DNA from: Gymnogyps californianus | Lineage: Eukaryota; Chordata; Aves; Accipitriformes; Cathartidae | Direction of reading: 5' to 3' | DNA length: 64,000 nt | Assembly: GCF_018139145.2 (NCBI RefSeq) | Contig: NC_059481.1 | Span: 12,822,368-12,886,367 of the forward strand | Shown here: one piece after another, positions 1-13,300 of the stretch | How positions within the stretch are numbered: the first letter of the stretch is position 1 | How the letters are laid out: the number at the start of each line of letters is the position of its first letter | Notes under the pieces: generated by a model | Databases searched by the model: none | What the model saw: only the letters and a program-made list of their open reading frames with translations | Told to the model about the DNA's origin: nothing | Program-made: the position numbers and the translations under genes

Positions 1-1796
1 TTTGAATCTGTCAGTGTGTAGTACAACTTTGGTTACTGCAGAAGGTGTAATTTCTAACACAGAACTGCCTTAATTTTATTTATTTAATATTACAGTAAAA
101 AACATGCAGCTATATAAGCATTTTAATATCACTAAAATCACTTGATCCATACACTGAATTTTTAACATCATTATGGGAGAAGAAACTCACACCAACGCAT
201 TCAGCTGTTCAGTAGTGTGTCGATGCCTGGATGAGTACCAGCATTACCAGGCAGTAACAAGGCTCTGAAAGGCAACTGTCACAATCTCACATGATTTCAG
301 AGCAACATGAAAATCCTGGAAATATCCATGCAGGTGGTAGTGTTCTTTACAAAGCATATATTATTCAGGGCAACAGCCTTAAAAAAAACCAGTACATTGC
401 TTAGGTTTTCCAGAATGCTTTTTAAAAAATTTGTGAAGCCATAGCACATTAGCATTTACCAGAGAAATAACATATTGTGGTTTTACAATCTAAAAAGATG
501 TTTTCTGCAACGGAAACCAGTGTTTTCCTTGCAGTTTCTTTCACAGAGTCATTGTCCTGTCAGTATTGTAGATTTGTGCCGAGATCTTTCACTTCTTGTG
601 AAATGAACTATGCACTGTCTCAGTGGACTGACTGATTCTGTCATTACTAACATTGTCTCTGCAGCAATGGAAAAATGCCAGGTTCCATATCTATGCTTAA
701 ATCTGCTCAGTGTCTTGCTGAGAAGGAGGTATCTCCACTTGGTGGTGAAACAGAACTATTTTTGGCTTCAAGAATATAATCCTTCTTAGACATGACTGCA
801 ATTTCCATTATTTTGTATTCACTTTTCTAACCCATTCCTGAATGTCAGCTTCCTTTTCACCACTGAAAATGGAATAAAACTGAAGATGGAGCGTACATAT
901 TATGTATTCAAAGAGAATTCAAATAAATTAAAACTAGTGCTAATTTCATCCTGGAATTTGACTAGACAACTAATAGGTCTGTTGTCTTTACAATGCAGTG
1001 TTTATGGGAATGAGTTTGAAAATTCATCGTTCTGCAAACAAAAGTGATAATGAGCACCAGAAACATTGTTCATTAGAATGGTTTCATGCTTACTGTATGT
1101 ATAGGTTATCTTAAAACTTAATGCAAAGCAGGTAAGCGATGAGATAGTTCTTGAATGTATTCCCAGCTTTAAACAAATGCTCCACATTTTTTCTCTGAGA
1201 GATGCTCAATCTGTACCCTATTTTTAACATTCTGTCATCTTTTAACATCTCTCTCATGAAATTCAAGCTATTGTTGAGCTCATATTATTTGCTGACAAGC
1301 TTCTTACATATAGGTTATTTGGAAAAATGTGTTACAGTGAGGATATACCCTAGAAGCAGCTTTGTTCCATTGCCAGCATTCACTGATGTGTGAAACTGGG
1401 CACTCAGGCCGTGGCGTTCAGACTGGGTGCCTAAAATCAGGCAAATAAATTTCACAAACGTGACTTTAAAAAAACTGTATAGTAATTTTGAACCATCCCA
1501 TCTTCTGTACTTGCAGAGCCTAGGTCAAGGTTTGGGTGTCTCTTGCAGGGCCTTTACCCACTTAGCCTTCCTCACTGCAGCCACAGAAATTCTTCCCACC
1601 ACCCCTAGGCTCTAGTCCTCCTCCTCCTACAGAGAGAACTGCACCGCTGCTACTCACACAGAACAGCTGAGGTAGAAAGGAACCCCTGTGTTGCCGTGAA
1701 AGGCTGAAATCAAAGACGCAATGGTCTAGGGACTATTAAGCAGGTATTCTTTATTGCAGCGCTGGACACACAGGGGATATCTCCTCCTAAACTGTG

Positions 1797-1915
1797 TAGC
1801 CCTGCTCAAAGCAGGGTCAGCTACAGCAGGTTGCTCAGGGCTGCGTCCAGTTGGGATCTGAGTATTTCCAACTGTGGAGACTCCACAACGTGTTCTAGTG
1901 TTTGACCGCCTACTG
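1797..1915 (+). repeat. CR1 LINE fragment
   Basis: Reads like the 3' part of the avian CR1 ORF2/3' region in sense orientation: a 'ctgctcaaagcagggtcagc' block, a 'caggttgctcagg' block, then 'gagactccacaac' and 'tgttctagtgtttgaccgcc', in the order found in CR1 elements. It is truncated at both ends and diverged, so it is an old dead copy. Confidence 0.6.
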
Positions 1916-2035
1916 GCACTGGGCAGCAGAAAAGGAAGAGTAATTGTTGCAGAACTGAGAAGCTGCTCCCTGTAGCTTCTTCCAGGGAGAAGATGGTGCC
2001 CAGGGAGAAGATGGCGGGCGATACGGACTAATTCT

Positions 2036-2085
2036 ATGCGCCAGATCCGGCCCATGGGCCACCACTGGATCAGTTTGGCCAATAT
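2036..2085. repeat. Possible hAT-type MITE remnant
   Basis: The segment with 'ccagatccggcccatgggcc' resembles the terminal part of non-autonomous hAT elements found in many amniotes. There is no matching second terminal repeat nearby, so this is pattern recognition only. Confidence 0.25.
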
Positions 2086-3149
2086 TTTTCTTGGCAGTAA
2101 AATGGAAAAAAAAAAAAAAAAAACCCAACCAAAAAGTGAGGTGGCAGGAATCCTCAGGGATTTGTGTTTGCAAAGTGCTATGGAGCCCTCAAATTAATTG
2201 AAAAGTCAGTGAAAATTTACAGAACTGAGTAAGATTTTAATGGTTAAGTAAGTTTCTTTTCTTTTTCTTAACTCCTGTTTTAAGCTAGGCCATGGCATGT
2301 TCAATGTGTGTACTATTTGGTTTTAGAAAAGTTACAAAGACATATAAACTACTCAAATGATTTTTAAATAGGGTTAAAGTATGTATAAATACTAGCAAAC
2401 ATCCTTCTGGAGAGTATAAGCAAATGCGAGGGGCATACCTGCAAGGTCAGGTTTCAGTATTAGGGGAGCTCCTATTGCAAAATTAAAACCTCTTGAAAGA
2501 AAAGTTTGTAATGGGAAGTGCTGGCATTGTTAATGCTTTCTTGCTAAAGCCCCAAAGATCTTTGCTAGTGTACAGAGTTATGCATTCATGCATTAGTGAC
2601 TAACTGATGACAGATGACTAGGAGTGATGGAGTTGCTGAATTCTACTGCTGTTTTAGCAGCCAAAATAAGAATTGCAAATAATGACTACACAAGACTTTG
2701 AAATTCTTTGAAAAATATACGCGATAGAATGTATGGAGCAGACATAGCAAACTGTGACACTAGAAATTATCTATTTCATGAAAAATAAAGGTTGAAGCTT
2801 TTGGTAAAATGTCTACAAGACCTGCAGCTGTATATTATGAATTATTATATCCAGTTAGCAACCACATGAGAATACCCTTTATCACCATTACATTTCCAAA
2901 CATGAAGTAATGAATCCTGAAAATACCCTTCCAAGGTTTAGCACCTAATTCTGTTTATACTTCTTTTTACAGACACCTAAAATGGGCAGAGGTTAAGTAA
3001 CTTACTGTATTGCAAACCATGGGGCATTTTGAATTCTGCTTTGTGTGGTTTGGGAGCGCAAGAGAAATACTGATTTATGCAGCTTCTGGCAGGGCAGAGT
3101 CCTGATAATACGCTCTACAGAACTTTTTAGTTCTGGATTAAGATGTCAT

Positions 3150-3230
3150 TTTTCACAGTGAATAGGACCTTTTTCCAGTCTCATAATTCTACTGAAGTCA
3201 ATGGGACTTTGTAAATCCTGGGCACTGGCA
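3150..3230. repeat. Ancient amniote interspersed-repeat fragment
   Basis: Contains 'ctgaagtcaatgggacttt', a phrase typical of old repeats shared by birds, turtles and crocodiles. A segment at 4340-4400 ('gtttgcaagatcaggccc') looks like another part of the same type of element. Family name not determined. Confidence 0.35.
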
Positions 3231-3944
3231 ATAATCTCTTGTGAACAACAACTGACTGACATGTACAGCTCCTGCACCAACAAGCTCCTCAGTGTGTCAC
3301 ACAAGCAGTAACAGTGGTACAGCCGTGAGTGACCAAAGAATGTGTCCCTCTTTTGCTCAACAGCTTCAGTTCCAAAGCACAAAGGTGCACAGGGCCCTGA
3401 CCTAATGCAACAGCCCAGTAACTATGGATGGGCTGTGAAACACAGCTGCGTATCCACCCTTGTTCTTGCTGAGGACAGCTTCCCTCCTCTGAACCCTTTT
3501 TAAATTTTTTGGCCATGGTTCATTTGTAGGAAGTCATATTTACAATGTCACTGTGTATCCAATTCCCCAACCTTCCTCTTTAAGATGGAAGATGAATCAA
3601 GCATTCGGAATTTAACTCTGAACCTGCTAAGTCCTAGTTCCACAGAGATGGAGAGACTCATCCTGTCCCCAGTGAGTGAAACTCTGCCACCAAACTTCAC
3701 TTTTGGCTGAGGTTTAAAATTTAAAAATTTATTTTTTTATTATCTATTCCCTTGTGGCAATGCAACCTATGTAGTGGATCCACAATGACCAGTGAAAGGA
3801 CATTAGAGTCAGGGTGTTAAACATAAAGCAACTTTTAGGTTTGTTGCTACTTTGTTTCTAGTTACCTATTCTTCTAGAATTAGGTGATCTTTACAGTTGT
3901 TGCTTAAAATACTCTGTTAATAGCAAAAGCTGATATCTACATAC

Positions 3945-6900
3945 CTAAGCGATGAAATCCAAAAGTGAACCTCTTTGTGGGAGATTTTGCAGACAGCCAG
4001 AGAGCAAGCAGGGTCAAAATAATACCGCTAAGGTCAGTTAACATATGAAGTGCATCTGTCATAATTGCTAGACTGTTAGCAACATATCCACCTGAAAACA
4101 AAGTTGGAGAAGTCAGGACGCATGGCATTAATGATTCTAGATAATATCCTCTTGGCACAGCTTAGAGTTTTTTGGTTTTTTTCAGAACTGCATCAAGTGC
4201 ATGAGAGCCCTTCTTATAATCACTAAGCGGGGGGGGAGGGGTTGCCATTACAATCAAAATGCCATGCTATAATTTAAAGCTACCATAGTTACAAGTGCAG
4301 TGAAGTGTGCTTTCTGTTAAGAGTAACATAGAAAGGATTCACTCCTGTTATTCTCACAGAGACTACTTGCATCATAACGTTTGCAAGATCAGGCCCAAAA
4401 TAGTTTTGTATCTTTTCTCTATATATTATTGCATATGTGTTTAATCAGCTGATCCTTTTATTAAACTACATCTGTTAAATATTTTTACATTACAGAACAG
4501 GGACAGAAATTCAATGACTCAATGGCAAGGAAATTTACCCTGCCCCCTTTTTATTTTTATTACATTATCTTTTAAGCGTCATTATTCCCTGTCCTGGCAG
4601 GGCTGTATAAGTTCTGCCAATATATATTGCAGACAATGACTTTCACTTGCACAGCGTTCTTCTTTGTTATTTATTACCATAATTTTTTCTCATAATTATG
4701 AGCTGCATTGAGACAAATAACCTCAGATCAAAGGTTAATATCTTCGTTCCAATTCAATTGCTAATGCTACTATTGGATGGATGAGAGATTTAAACAATGC
4801 GTGCCTCTCTTAAGCATCCTTTATCCAAAGGGGAATCAAGGACAGGCTGCGTTGTCTTCCATACGCCTGAAGGTAAGCCCATTTTCTCAGAAAAGATCAA
4901 ATCTTTAGTGTCAGCTCAGCTGTGATTTAGTTTCTCTTTTTACCTTGAGATTGTCATTCAGCCTGTAAATTCTACTGAGCAAAGCGTGCAGCTGGCATGC
5001 CATTTGGCAGGCTTGAGGCTCCAACTAACATTTTGAGTAAAGGTATCTTCGTATACGGTTAAAACTGTCTTAGTGAAGAGGCTGACCATGAGGAAATAGC
5101 AAAGGGAAATTCACAACTGGCTGATTGCTTTCAAGACTAGTCATAAAACCGGTGTGGGGCTGTGGGTGTTTGTATGTACACACCTGCAGACAGAGCTACA
5201 CTCTCCTCCCCAGCCAAACACAAGCAGCATGGCTGATACTGTAGTATTGCTTGTACTGTGGGTAACTACCAAATACACCACATTTCAACCCGTTCCTTTC
5301 CTCCATCCCCCCTTCTTCAGTTGTTCCTAAGTTTCTCAAATTCTTCTGAGGCTGAAATTTTCCAAAGGCCATCACAGCTCAAAAATAATGAGTTTTTAAG
5401 ATTTAGCAATTCAGCAGCTTTTTGAGTAAAATGTTATGCCTTTCCTTCCTGAATTAATTTGTATTCTCACATAATTTAAAAAAAATATGACTTAGAAATG
5501 TGCAACTCAGCCTCTTTTATAATCAACACAGAAGAAACAATTCAATTCAGTAGTTTACATGTATGATCATTTGAAGTATGTATGTTAATTCACATGTATT
5601 AATTTTGAGAATCACTTCAGTCCAAGATGAGTCAATTCTATTTCCGCTAGCCTCTCACTTAAAGACTTTAAAAATAAAATGATAAAGAAGGACAGGTACT
5701 GAAGCTAATTGTAATGCAGCATGTGGATTAAGAAAACATAACTGAGATTTATGGAATTCTGAAATCAAAGGTTCTCTGTTTCCAAATGTATCGGTTCATT
5801 GCTTGGTTAAAGGTACTGCCTAAGGGCTGTTTAAACACAATTGGCAACTTCGGAAAAAAAAAAAGACATCTATAACCTTTACAAATAGACAGCTTGATGG
5901 CTCACCACTGTTTTCAGTGACCCATGAAGGACAGTAGTCCTCCTCATGGACTATTAATTAGAAATCTCTAAACATAGCTGAAAACATCAAAACCCTGTCA
6001 GAAAAGCTAACTAGGACTTTCAATATGTTTTTCATTTCTTGATGCAAAATGGTTCCCACAAAGTGTAAGTTGTTATCTGACTTTTACAATGACTGTTCAT
6101 CAAATCAAACAACCGACACTAAGGTGGGCTGGGGTAATGAGCTTGGCTATACTTTGGAAAAAATATGTCAATCAAGATTTCACAAAAAAAGTGCTGAAAC
6201 AAGATTTCCTTCATCTTGACACTGGTAACAGACAGTAGAAAGATTTTTACTGAACAAATTAATTGTCTGATAGGGTTTTCTGCCTTTTTCTCAGAAACTC
6301 AAATCTGTCAAAGATCATAGAAAGAAGTCAGTTAAAATGTCCTATATGATCAAACAAAGTTTCCCAAATAGGGTACACATCAATTTAAAAAGTTCCAAAA
6401 TTTGAAACCAACCAGACAGAACACAATACAGGGCTGGAGTGAAATAAATGTAGGGCACTGACCCAGGACTTGAGGGCTCCATCTTTAATTACTTGTTCTG
6501 CTGCTGATTACTTGCCCTACGACAAGTCATTCAGGTCAAGATCCACAAAAGTACAGAGATACCAAGTCCTCTATTTGTTCTCTGTGGAAGTTGGATGCCT
6601 GAATATTTTATGGGTCTGGCCCTTAGTGCTGTCTGCCTCAGTGCCCAAATAATGAAATAGGGCTGATAATAGCATACATAAACCTGAGGAGAATGAGCCC
6701 ACACTACAGTACTAACGCTTTGTACAGCCAAATTTGCCACCCTGAGCTGAGCCTGCAGAAGTCCTGGCTGTAAGAGAGAAAAAACAGATGATGTGACAGT
6801 GATGAGAGAGTATTTTTACTCTCAACACCTATTATTTCTGGAGCCCTCCCTGCACTAGCTATTGGGAGGTCTACAACAGCGTGAATCGTATCCGAAGCCC

Positions 6901-9492
6901 ATAACAGATACACTCTTTAGTGACTTCGGCATCAAGCTGCCAACAGCTCAGACATATTATTCAGTAAGGGGCCTTTCAGATGAACTAAATTCAGCATATA
7001 TCAGAACTCTGTTATGAATACATTCAAATAAAATCACTCTCATGTTAAAGGATGTCTACATCTGAGATACAACACTATGTTGCTTATCAAATTTACCTGA
7101 GTTCATGGTGAACCAAAATCTCAGCCAGAGAAAAAAACAGAGCCAGAGGGCAAATGGAGGCATTCAACCAGATCCCTGCAACAGGTTTGATGCAAAGTGC
7201 CTTATCCATGATAAGCTGATGTCTTGTGGCAGTATTATTAATGACTAACCACACACTGAGAGATGTTGAAGGACAAAACCACTTTTTTCCATTAACCCAC
7301 GTGCCTGAAATAAGGCCACAAATAAAACTGGTGCAGATATAGTCAGTATTCTGGTCTCTCTCTGAAAAACGGACCATTTCTCCTAGGGATTTTTTTCTAC
7401 ATATGTGGGACAAACTGTATCATTTATACTCAAGCAATGATTTTGCTCCCTATCCATCTTGTAGAAGTTTCTGTCTTAAAGATACAATTCACAACTGTCC
7501 TAGGACAAATGATCCAAGAGCACGAGCTCACTTCACACAAGCAAATGTCATGATCTTCAGTCGTTACTGAACAAATTTGCATAGGTGAGGAGGAGGATGT
7601 AGGTCCCATGTTACTGTACCTGAGGCATCTCTGTTCTTTAGTTCCAGAAAGTTTTTGTGACTTGATTTCTTTTTTTTTTTCCCTGGTGAATTATGGCAAA
7701 TAGTTCATCTGATTAGCTCTGATTTAGACTTGTATGTTAAAATGAAAGCAATTTAAAAGCAGTTAATTGTTATAGCTGCTAGAGAGACCTGGCTCAACAT
7801 ACACATCAATGTACTGGCACTGTGTAATGCTCCCCACTACTTCAAATCAGGGGAAAGGGGATGAGAGAGTTTAAGTATTCTTCAGGAGGCTGAGTAGCAC
7901 CAAGCAGACGCTTGCACTGAATGGCATGGACAAAATCTATACCATCTATCCAAAAGACAGATGGTAACAGGACACTGATAGTGATAAGTGAACAGAGATT
8001 AAAAGATAAATACCATCCTTTGTAAAAATGATTAGATAATGGCGAAGGTATAACATTTAATAGCTCATCTACGCATCCAAGGGACCTTCAAATTTAATTT
8101 CATTTCAAGCCTATGCTCCTATAGCCTATTAAATAAAGCACAGTCGTTTTGCACAGACTGCTGTATAATGCACAGGTTCTCTTCAACCTGGATAGCAAAT
8201 GATAGCATGTCTTTATGAGGGAGCAATAAAAGCTGAACTTGAGCACCAGATTCATTCTTCTGAGCAACAACAATCAGATGCTTATATAGGAACAAATTTC
8301 CAGGTAAAAACCCACCATACTTCTGCCAAGTACTAACAAACAAAAACCACAAAGAATTTAATCAAACTACTTGGTATTCTTATGTGTTGTAATGCGAAGT
8401 GTTAAAATACCTATTATTTTAATTGACTTTGCTGATATGATTTATGTCTGGATAGAGCATATGCTAGTCCAGAGCACAGTAGGACATCAGGAAGTTGTCA
8501 AGAGAGTGGCTTCTTCACTGGATTGTTACTGATAGCTCAGGATTTGTCCTTTCAGTTGTAAGTTACAGCGTGTATTGCTGTATCTGGTAAATAAGGGCAA
8601 GCACCCCCCAATGTTAGTTTTGTTATTATGGTAAATGTCACACTTAGAAACTGTATTTCCCTCTTCTTCTCTTGTTGCAAACACAGCAAGATTTTACGGC
8701 AGTAATTAACAAATACTGAGGATGAAATTGTTCATCTTTTATTTACGTCTGTAATAAAATGCCGCTTCTCCCTTGCTAAAAACACTTTACAAACTTGTAA
8801 GAGAAACTTACAAGGAGAAACAAAAAGCCGTTAGACATACCAAAAAATGCATATTTTATGCCATTTGGGGGGATTGAGGAGATTCAGGTAAGGGAACTTG
8901 CAAATTCCTCTTTCTTTTCTTGCATGGAAAACACAGGTGGACTTTGCTCCTTCTCACTCTCTGAACTTGCAGATAATCTCTCTGATCTCTCTAAATGACA
9001 GAGGGTTTCTCTTAGTAAATATTTAAAACCAAGGCCGGAGCAGCCTAACAGGCTGCGAAGCACCCGGGCCAGAGAGACGGCAAAAAAAGCCCCCGACTCA
9101 CCTATGAGCTCCCCCGTCATGAAGAGGAGGTAGAGGAGGGCAGCGAGCGTCAGCCGCTTCTTCACCTTCCTCTGCTTGGAGCGCTCCCGCCGGCTGCTGC
9201 AGCTGCTGCAGGCGTCCGGCCGGCCGGCCCGGGCGCTGCGCAGGGCCATGTCCCGGTCCAGCAGGGACTCGTCGTCGGAGGGGAGGCCCAGGGGCGCCCC
9301 GTTCACCGGCGTCTCCGGGGCCGTCTCCGAGGCGTCGTCCGAGACCACGACTCGCAGCTTGTTAAACCTGGGGAAGTCCTCGTCCCCCACCTCGTCCGAG
9401 AAGTCAAAGGCACTGGAGTCGTTCAGGAACAAGGGGTCCTCGCTCCTCCGCAGCAGGGACTTGATGCTCGTCCAGAGGCCGGGCCCAGCCAT
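3945..9492 (-). CDS. SLC30A4: Zinc transporter ZnT4, 5' two coding exons (gene continues left)
   Basis: Cation diffusion facilitator that moves zinc from cytosol into vesicles of the endosome/Golgi/secretory route. Coding exon 1 is 9492-9102 (ATG at 9492-9490, donor GTGAGT) and gives 130 codons plus one base: an acidic cytosolic N-terminus with [11 protein letters not shown] and [12 protein letters not shown] blocks typical of ZnT4, then the start of TM1 ([16 protein letters not shown]). Exon 2 is 4091-3945, phase 1 on both sides, donor GTATGT; it encodes the end of TM1, TM2 with the zinc-site motif DALHMLTD (His and Asp four apart), TM3 and the FTFGFHRL loop. Together they cover roughly the first 180 of about 430 residues in the family. 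Later exons (TM4-6, His-rich loop, C-terminal domain) were not found in 1-3944. Intron 1 is about 5.0 kb. The first exon lies in a CpG island. Assignment to ZnT4 rather than ZnT2/3/8 rests on the N-terminal blocks and on BLOC1S6 as neighbour. Confidence 0.95.
4092..9101 (-). other. SLC30A4 intron 1
   Basis: About 5 kb between the two SLC30A4 coding exons. AT-rich, no coding exon recognised; short open frames (for example 7093-7413 minus and 8119-8352 minus) have no family features. It holds a G-run near 4228-4241, a T-run near 7670-7680 and a SINE-like remnant at 6430-6690. Confidence 0.7.
6430..6690 (+). repeat. MIR/CORE-SINE-like remnant
   Basis: Contains, in order, a 'gacaagtcattcagg' block and then 'ctgcctcagtgcccaaataa' followed by 'gggctgataatagc', which parallels the tRNA-SINE core order (a 'caagtcac' block, then 'gcctcagtttccc', then 'ggggataata'). 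Diverged and with extra sequence between blocks; recognition is by eye. Confidence 0.4.
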
Positions 9493-10370
9493 AGCGGCGG
9501 CGCCCGGGGGCCTCGCCGAGTGCGGCCGATCCGCCGCGGGCGGCTCCGCTGGCGCAGCTCCCCGTCGTAGGCGGCGCCCGTCCGCTCGCCGTCCCGTCAG
9601 GGCATGTGCCTACATCGCCCCGCCGGGCCCGGCGCGGGCCCGGCGCAGGCCCGCCGGAACGCAACGCGGGGCTCTGCCGCGAAGCGCCCCGGCGCTACTG
9701 ATCCCCTCCACCGCCTCCCGGCACTGGCGGCCCCCCCCCGCCTCCGCGCCCGGCACCGAGCTGTGAGGCACCGCGGGCGCTGTCACTCCCGGAGCCCCGG
9801 GCCACCCCGCGGAGCCCGTCTCCCCGCCGCGTGCAGCCGGCGCAGCCCCGGTCACGGCGCGGCCGGGCAGGCGGCGCCGGGCGCAGGGCCGCCTCCCTGC
9901 CGGCGCAGGGGGAGCGCCGCCGCCGCCGCCGCCGTGCACGTCACATCCATCAGCGCCGCGCTCCGGGCATCGCCGCGGGCGGGGACCGCGCCTCAGCCGA
10001 AATCTGTGCGCGCTCCCGCGCCCGGCGCTGCCCCCGGGCCAGCCCCGCGGGGGGCGGCAGCAGTGGGCGCGGAGGGGCCGGACCGACAGACGGCAGCCGG
10101 CATCCCCTGCGCGCCCGCGGACCGCCGCGGCCCCCGCCGGCACTGCGCTTGCGCCGCCCGCACAGGACGGCCGCGGGTTCGAGCCCCGCTCCCGCCGTCT
10201 CGCCGCGCCCTGCACTGACCGCGGAGGTGGTGGTGGCGGGGCCGCGCTGCGCTGCGCGGGGCCGGGCGCGGGCGCGGAGCTCGGAGGGCGCGGGGGGTCG
10301 CCCGGTGCGGTGGCGGTCAGCAGCGCCCGGCCTTGCGGCACCCACGCTTCCCTCGTGGTAGTCCGACAGG
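9100..10370. promoter_or_regulatory. CpG island, SLC30A4 promoter and first exon
   Basis: Very GC- and CpG-rich block starting in SLC30A4 coding exon 1 and running about 0.9 kb upstream of its ATG. It holds a short (CGC)n run near 9914-9934 followed by a CACGTCAC CRE/E-box-like site near 9936. The transcription start is inferred to lie here; no TATA box was seen. Long open frames on both strands here reflect the lack of AT-rich stop codons, not genes. Confidence 0.8.
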
Positions 10371-13300
10371 CTGTTCCCGTCCCTGTGTGCGTTTGTGTTC
10401 GGTGGATAAACGTCATGCGAGGTAGAGGCTTTTAACTGTAAAAGCCGTAAAATCCAAATATGATCTGTTGATAGACAAGCAGCTGTTTTCATGTACACTG
10501 GAAGCCTGAACTGCATAGATTTGTGCTCTGGCTTCAGATTTTACAAGTCACAAGTTTGCACTGTGTAGCTTTTTTTCCTTCTCTCCCTGTCAAAGGCACG
10601 GTTCTTTACACCGTTTCCAGTGACTCCCGTTAGGGCAGTGTCGTGTTGTAGGAAGTCACATGCACCTTTCTGAACATTCCTTAAAGGATGTAGGGAGAAA
10701 CAAACCTCAGAGGCCCTGCTGTCGTATAATTCCTTTCATAACCGTGCTCTACCTTAAAAGTAGTTAGATTTTTGCCTTTCTTAATTCTGTTGAGAGGTTA
10801 TTCCCCCTCCTCGCTGGTCTGAGTACTAGAAATTTTCTTCTAATTTCCAGCCTGCATGTATTCAGGGCCAGTTTGTACCCATGGCCAAATTTTGTTACTG
10901 CATCAGTCAGTTCCCCAAGTCATAAACGTTTCTGGAAAAACACACCTGCCTGAGGGAAAGTACGTATCCTGTTTTTTGACCTGGTTGAAGGAGGTTACCA
11001 AGTAAAGACCGGAGAGTTGTATAGAACTGCAAGATTTTGGAGAAGGGCACTCCCTTTCTGGTCAAGGGCTGATAGCAGATTCTGGCACACATCGGGGCGG
11101 CGCTGCAGGACGTGGAGCAAGCCCCTTCTTGGAAGAGGCCCTGCAGGAGCAGAGTCGTGTGTGGTAAACTGGCCTTGGGCAAAGATTGCTTATTGTTGTT
11201 CTCCGTAATGATGTCCAGAAATAAACAGTATTACGCTTTGTCTGAGCTCCCTTGCCACTTTACAATGTGGCCGTTTTCCTGAGCATGTAATCTCAAGTTA
11301 TTCTTCCTCAGGTGGCTAAAGAGGTGCCATCCCCGGCCCTTTCACCCACCTCCTAATTCCCTCAGCAGGGTTACCAGCAAAATTGTTTTGGGGCCAGACA
11401 ATGAAATGGGTCCCTGAAATGGGCCAGAATTAAAATATACTTACTGGAGGGGGTTGGGATATATTTGTGTGTGTAACTGAGACTGCTTCCGTGATCACAA
11501 CTTGCATAGACATCCCTCTGACAACTGAGGGGGCAGCAAACAGCGTGGGAGTCTGAATGAGCAGTCGAGGCTGGGAAGCTGTTAAGCCAGCCTTGCTGCC
11601 TAGGGAAGCGCTCCCAGCTGTGTTCCAGTTCAGCCATTCTTAATGTTTTTGTTCTCCTCTATGGGTGATTTAACTCACTCTGTGTTTCACCAGTTTCACC
11701 ATTTGTACCAGCACAAGCGAGCGAGGACACACAGGCATGAACAACTAGCCAGGTAGGAGCCACCAAAACAACTGCTTGTAAAACTGTCTTAAGATGTTGG
11801 GCTTTGCATTGGGGGATTGAGGAATAGGCTCATGCTCCATTCTGCTGCCCCTTCTACAGGAACAGAAACTTCTAGCACTGAGGAAGGGTAGTAAGTTGGG
11901 GGGACTAACACCCTAAACCAGTGCACCAAGGTTTGCCAGCTTGCCTTTTACTGAATAACTAAGACCAGATTTTTCTGAAGTGTTGTCAAGAACAAAGTCA
12001 GATGTTGTCAAGACGAACCTCTGTTGAACAGAGCCTTTTGTTACAGCCTGTTAGACTCCATTTCTTTATTATGACAGCCAAGGCTGTAATCCCTCTGTAG
12101 TGTTGTTTACTTAATAAGGACAGAGAGTGTTTAAGAAGTTACCCATTAATGTGAAATATTTCCTTTTCATACTGTCATTCCTGAAGTCATATAGCACTTT
12201 CAGACCTGATGGTTTAAAACATACTATTTGCTATACAATTCAAGCTAACTTATTCCATTTTTACTCAGATTTCGGGGGGGGGGGATTTACTATATATGTA
12301 ACTGCTTAAATCAGTTACAACAATAAAATCCAGAATGCGTAGGTGACAGTGTTGCATTAAAAGTTTCTGAACACAGTTGCCACAATATAAAATGAAAAGC
12401 AAACATGATTATTTGCTGTTACAGTGTCACATACATAGGCATTTGTCTTGCCAGTAGTTTGAAATTTAACCGATTTCCAGCATATGAGCCTGCAATCTTG
12501 TACGGAGCGCAAGACCTCAGCAAGAAAGCTAGAAAGTTGTGTACAAACTTTGGACAAGCATCTGGAGACAGAGAGTAAGTGCTGAATTGCTGTAGGATTA
12601 GGAGTAGCAAATAAGTGCAGGAACACAACAGAGGACTGTAGGAGAACAGGAGAGAAAGAAAGGAAGCATACGAGGATATTAAACACAGATTCACCAAGAG
12701 TCTAGGTTCTTCACAGTCTCCTTTGGGTAGCTCTGTTGCTGTGTGGGGACTATAAATCCAATTCAGCTAATTATATAGAGATGTCCTCAGCATGATTTCC
12801 TTTCTGATTAATTAAAGCGGCTTCATTGTATGGCTCCATGGGTTATGGAGTTTGTTGTTGCGTGGTATCTTATTTTTAGATAACGATGGTAATGTTAGTA
12901 CTGATTTTGCACGACTCCTGGAAATTAAATATTTAGACCAGCAGGTAACTGTGGTTTTTGTTAGTTTAACGTAATGTTTACATTCCTTATTATAGGGTTC
13001 ACTTAACTTCCTTTTCAAACATCTTTTTCTCTTAGAATAAAACCTTACCTAATCCTTCATAGGATAATGAACTTGATAACGCACTTGGGAAATAGTTACT
13101 ATCAAACAGAGAACATTTTGTAGAGGAAAAGGAACAAGAGAGGCTTTCTATCAGTCTCTTTTTTGGAGCGTTTGGGTTGATAAATAGTTAAATTTTAACT
13201 TGTCTAGAAAAACAGATACCAGCTTTATATTCCAATCCTTAGTCTATTTCTGCAAGACGTGGGAGGGCCTGGAACAGGCAAAGCAGGAGCACAAATCTGA

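Larger units (their letters stand above)
1..3944. other. SLC30A4 intron 2 and possibly beyond; no exon recognised
   Basis: AT-rich non-coding DNA to the left of SLC30A4 exon 2. I looked on the minus strand for the next SLC30A4 exon (expected to begin with VLSAM-like residues and TM4) and did not find it. The stretch contains a CR1 fragment near 1797-1915, a hAT-like tail near 2036-2085, a poly(A) run at about 2105-2123 and an old amniote-repeat-like segment near 3150-3230. Confidence 0.6.

Noticed and set aside
7093..7413. 106-codon minus-strand frame in SLC30A4 intron 1
   Set aside because: Does not match ZnT4 or any family I know, and lacks splice sites in phase with the flanking exons.
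10006..10115. TGCGCGC words resembling metal-response elements near SLC30A4
   Set aside because: Such words are expected by chance in CpG islands, and I have no basis for MTF-1 control of this gene.
9604..10416. Long overlapping open frames on both strands (about 200-270 codons)
   Set aside because: They lie in a CpG island with almost no AT-rich codons, overlap one another in several frames, are Pro/Ala/Arg-rich and show no domain.
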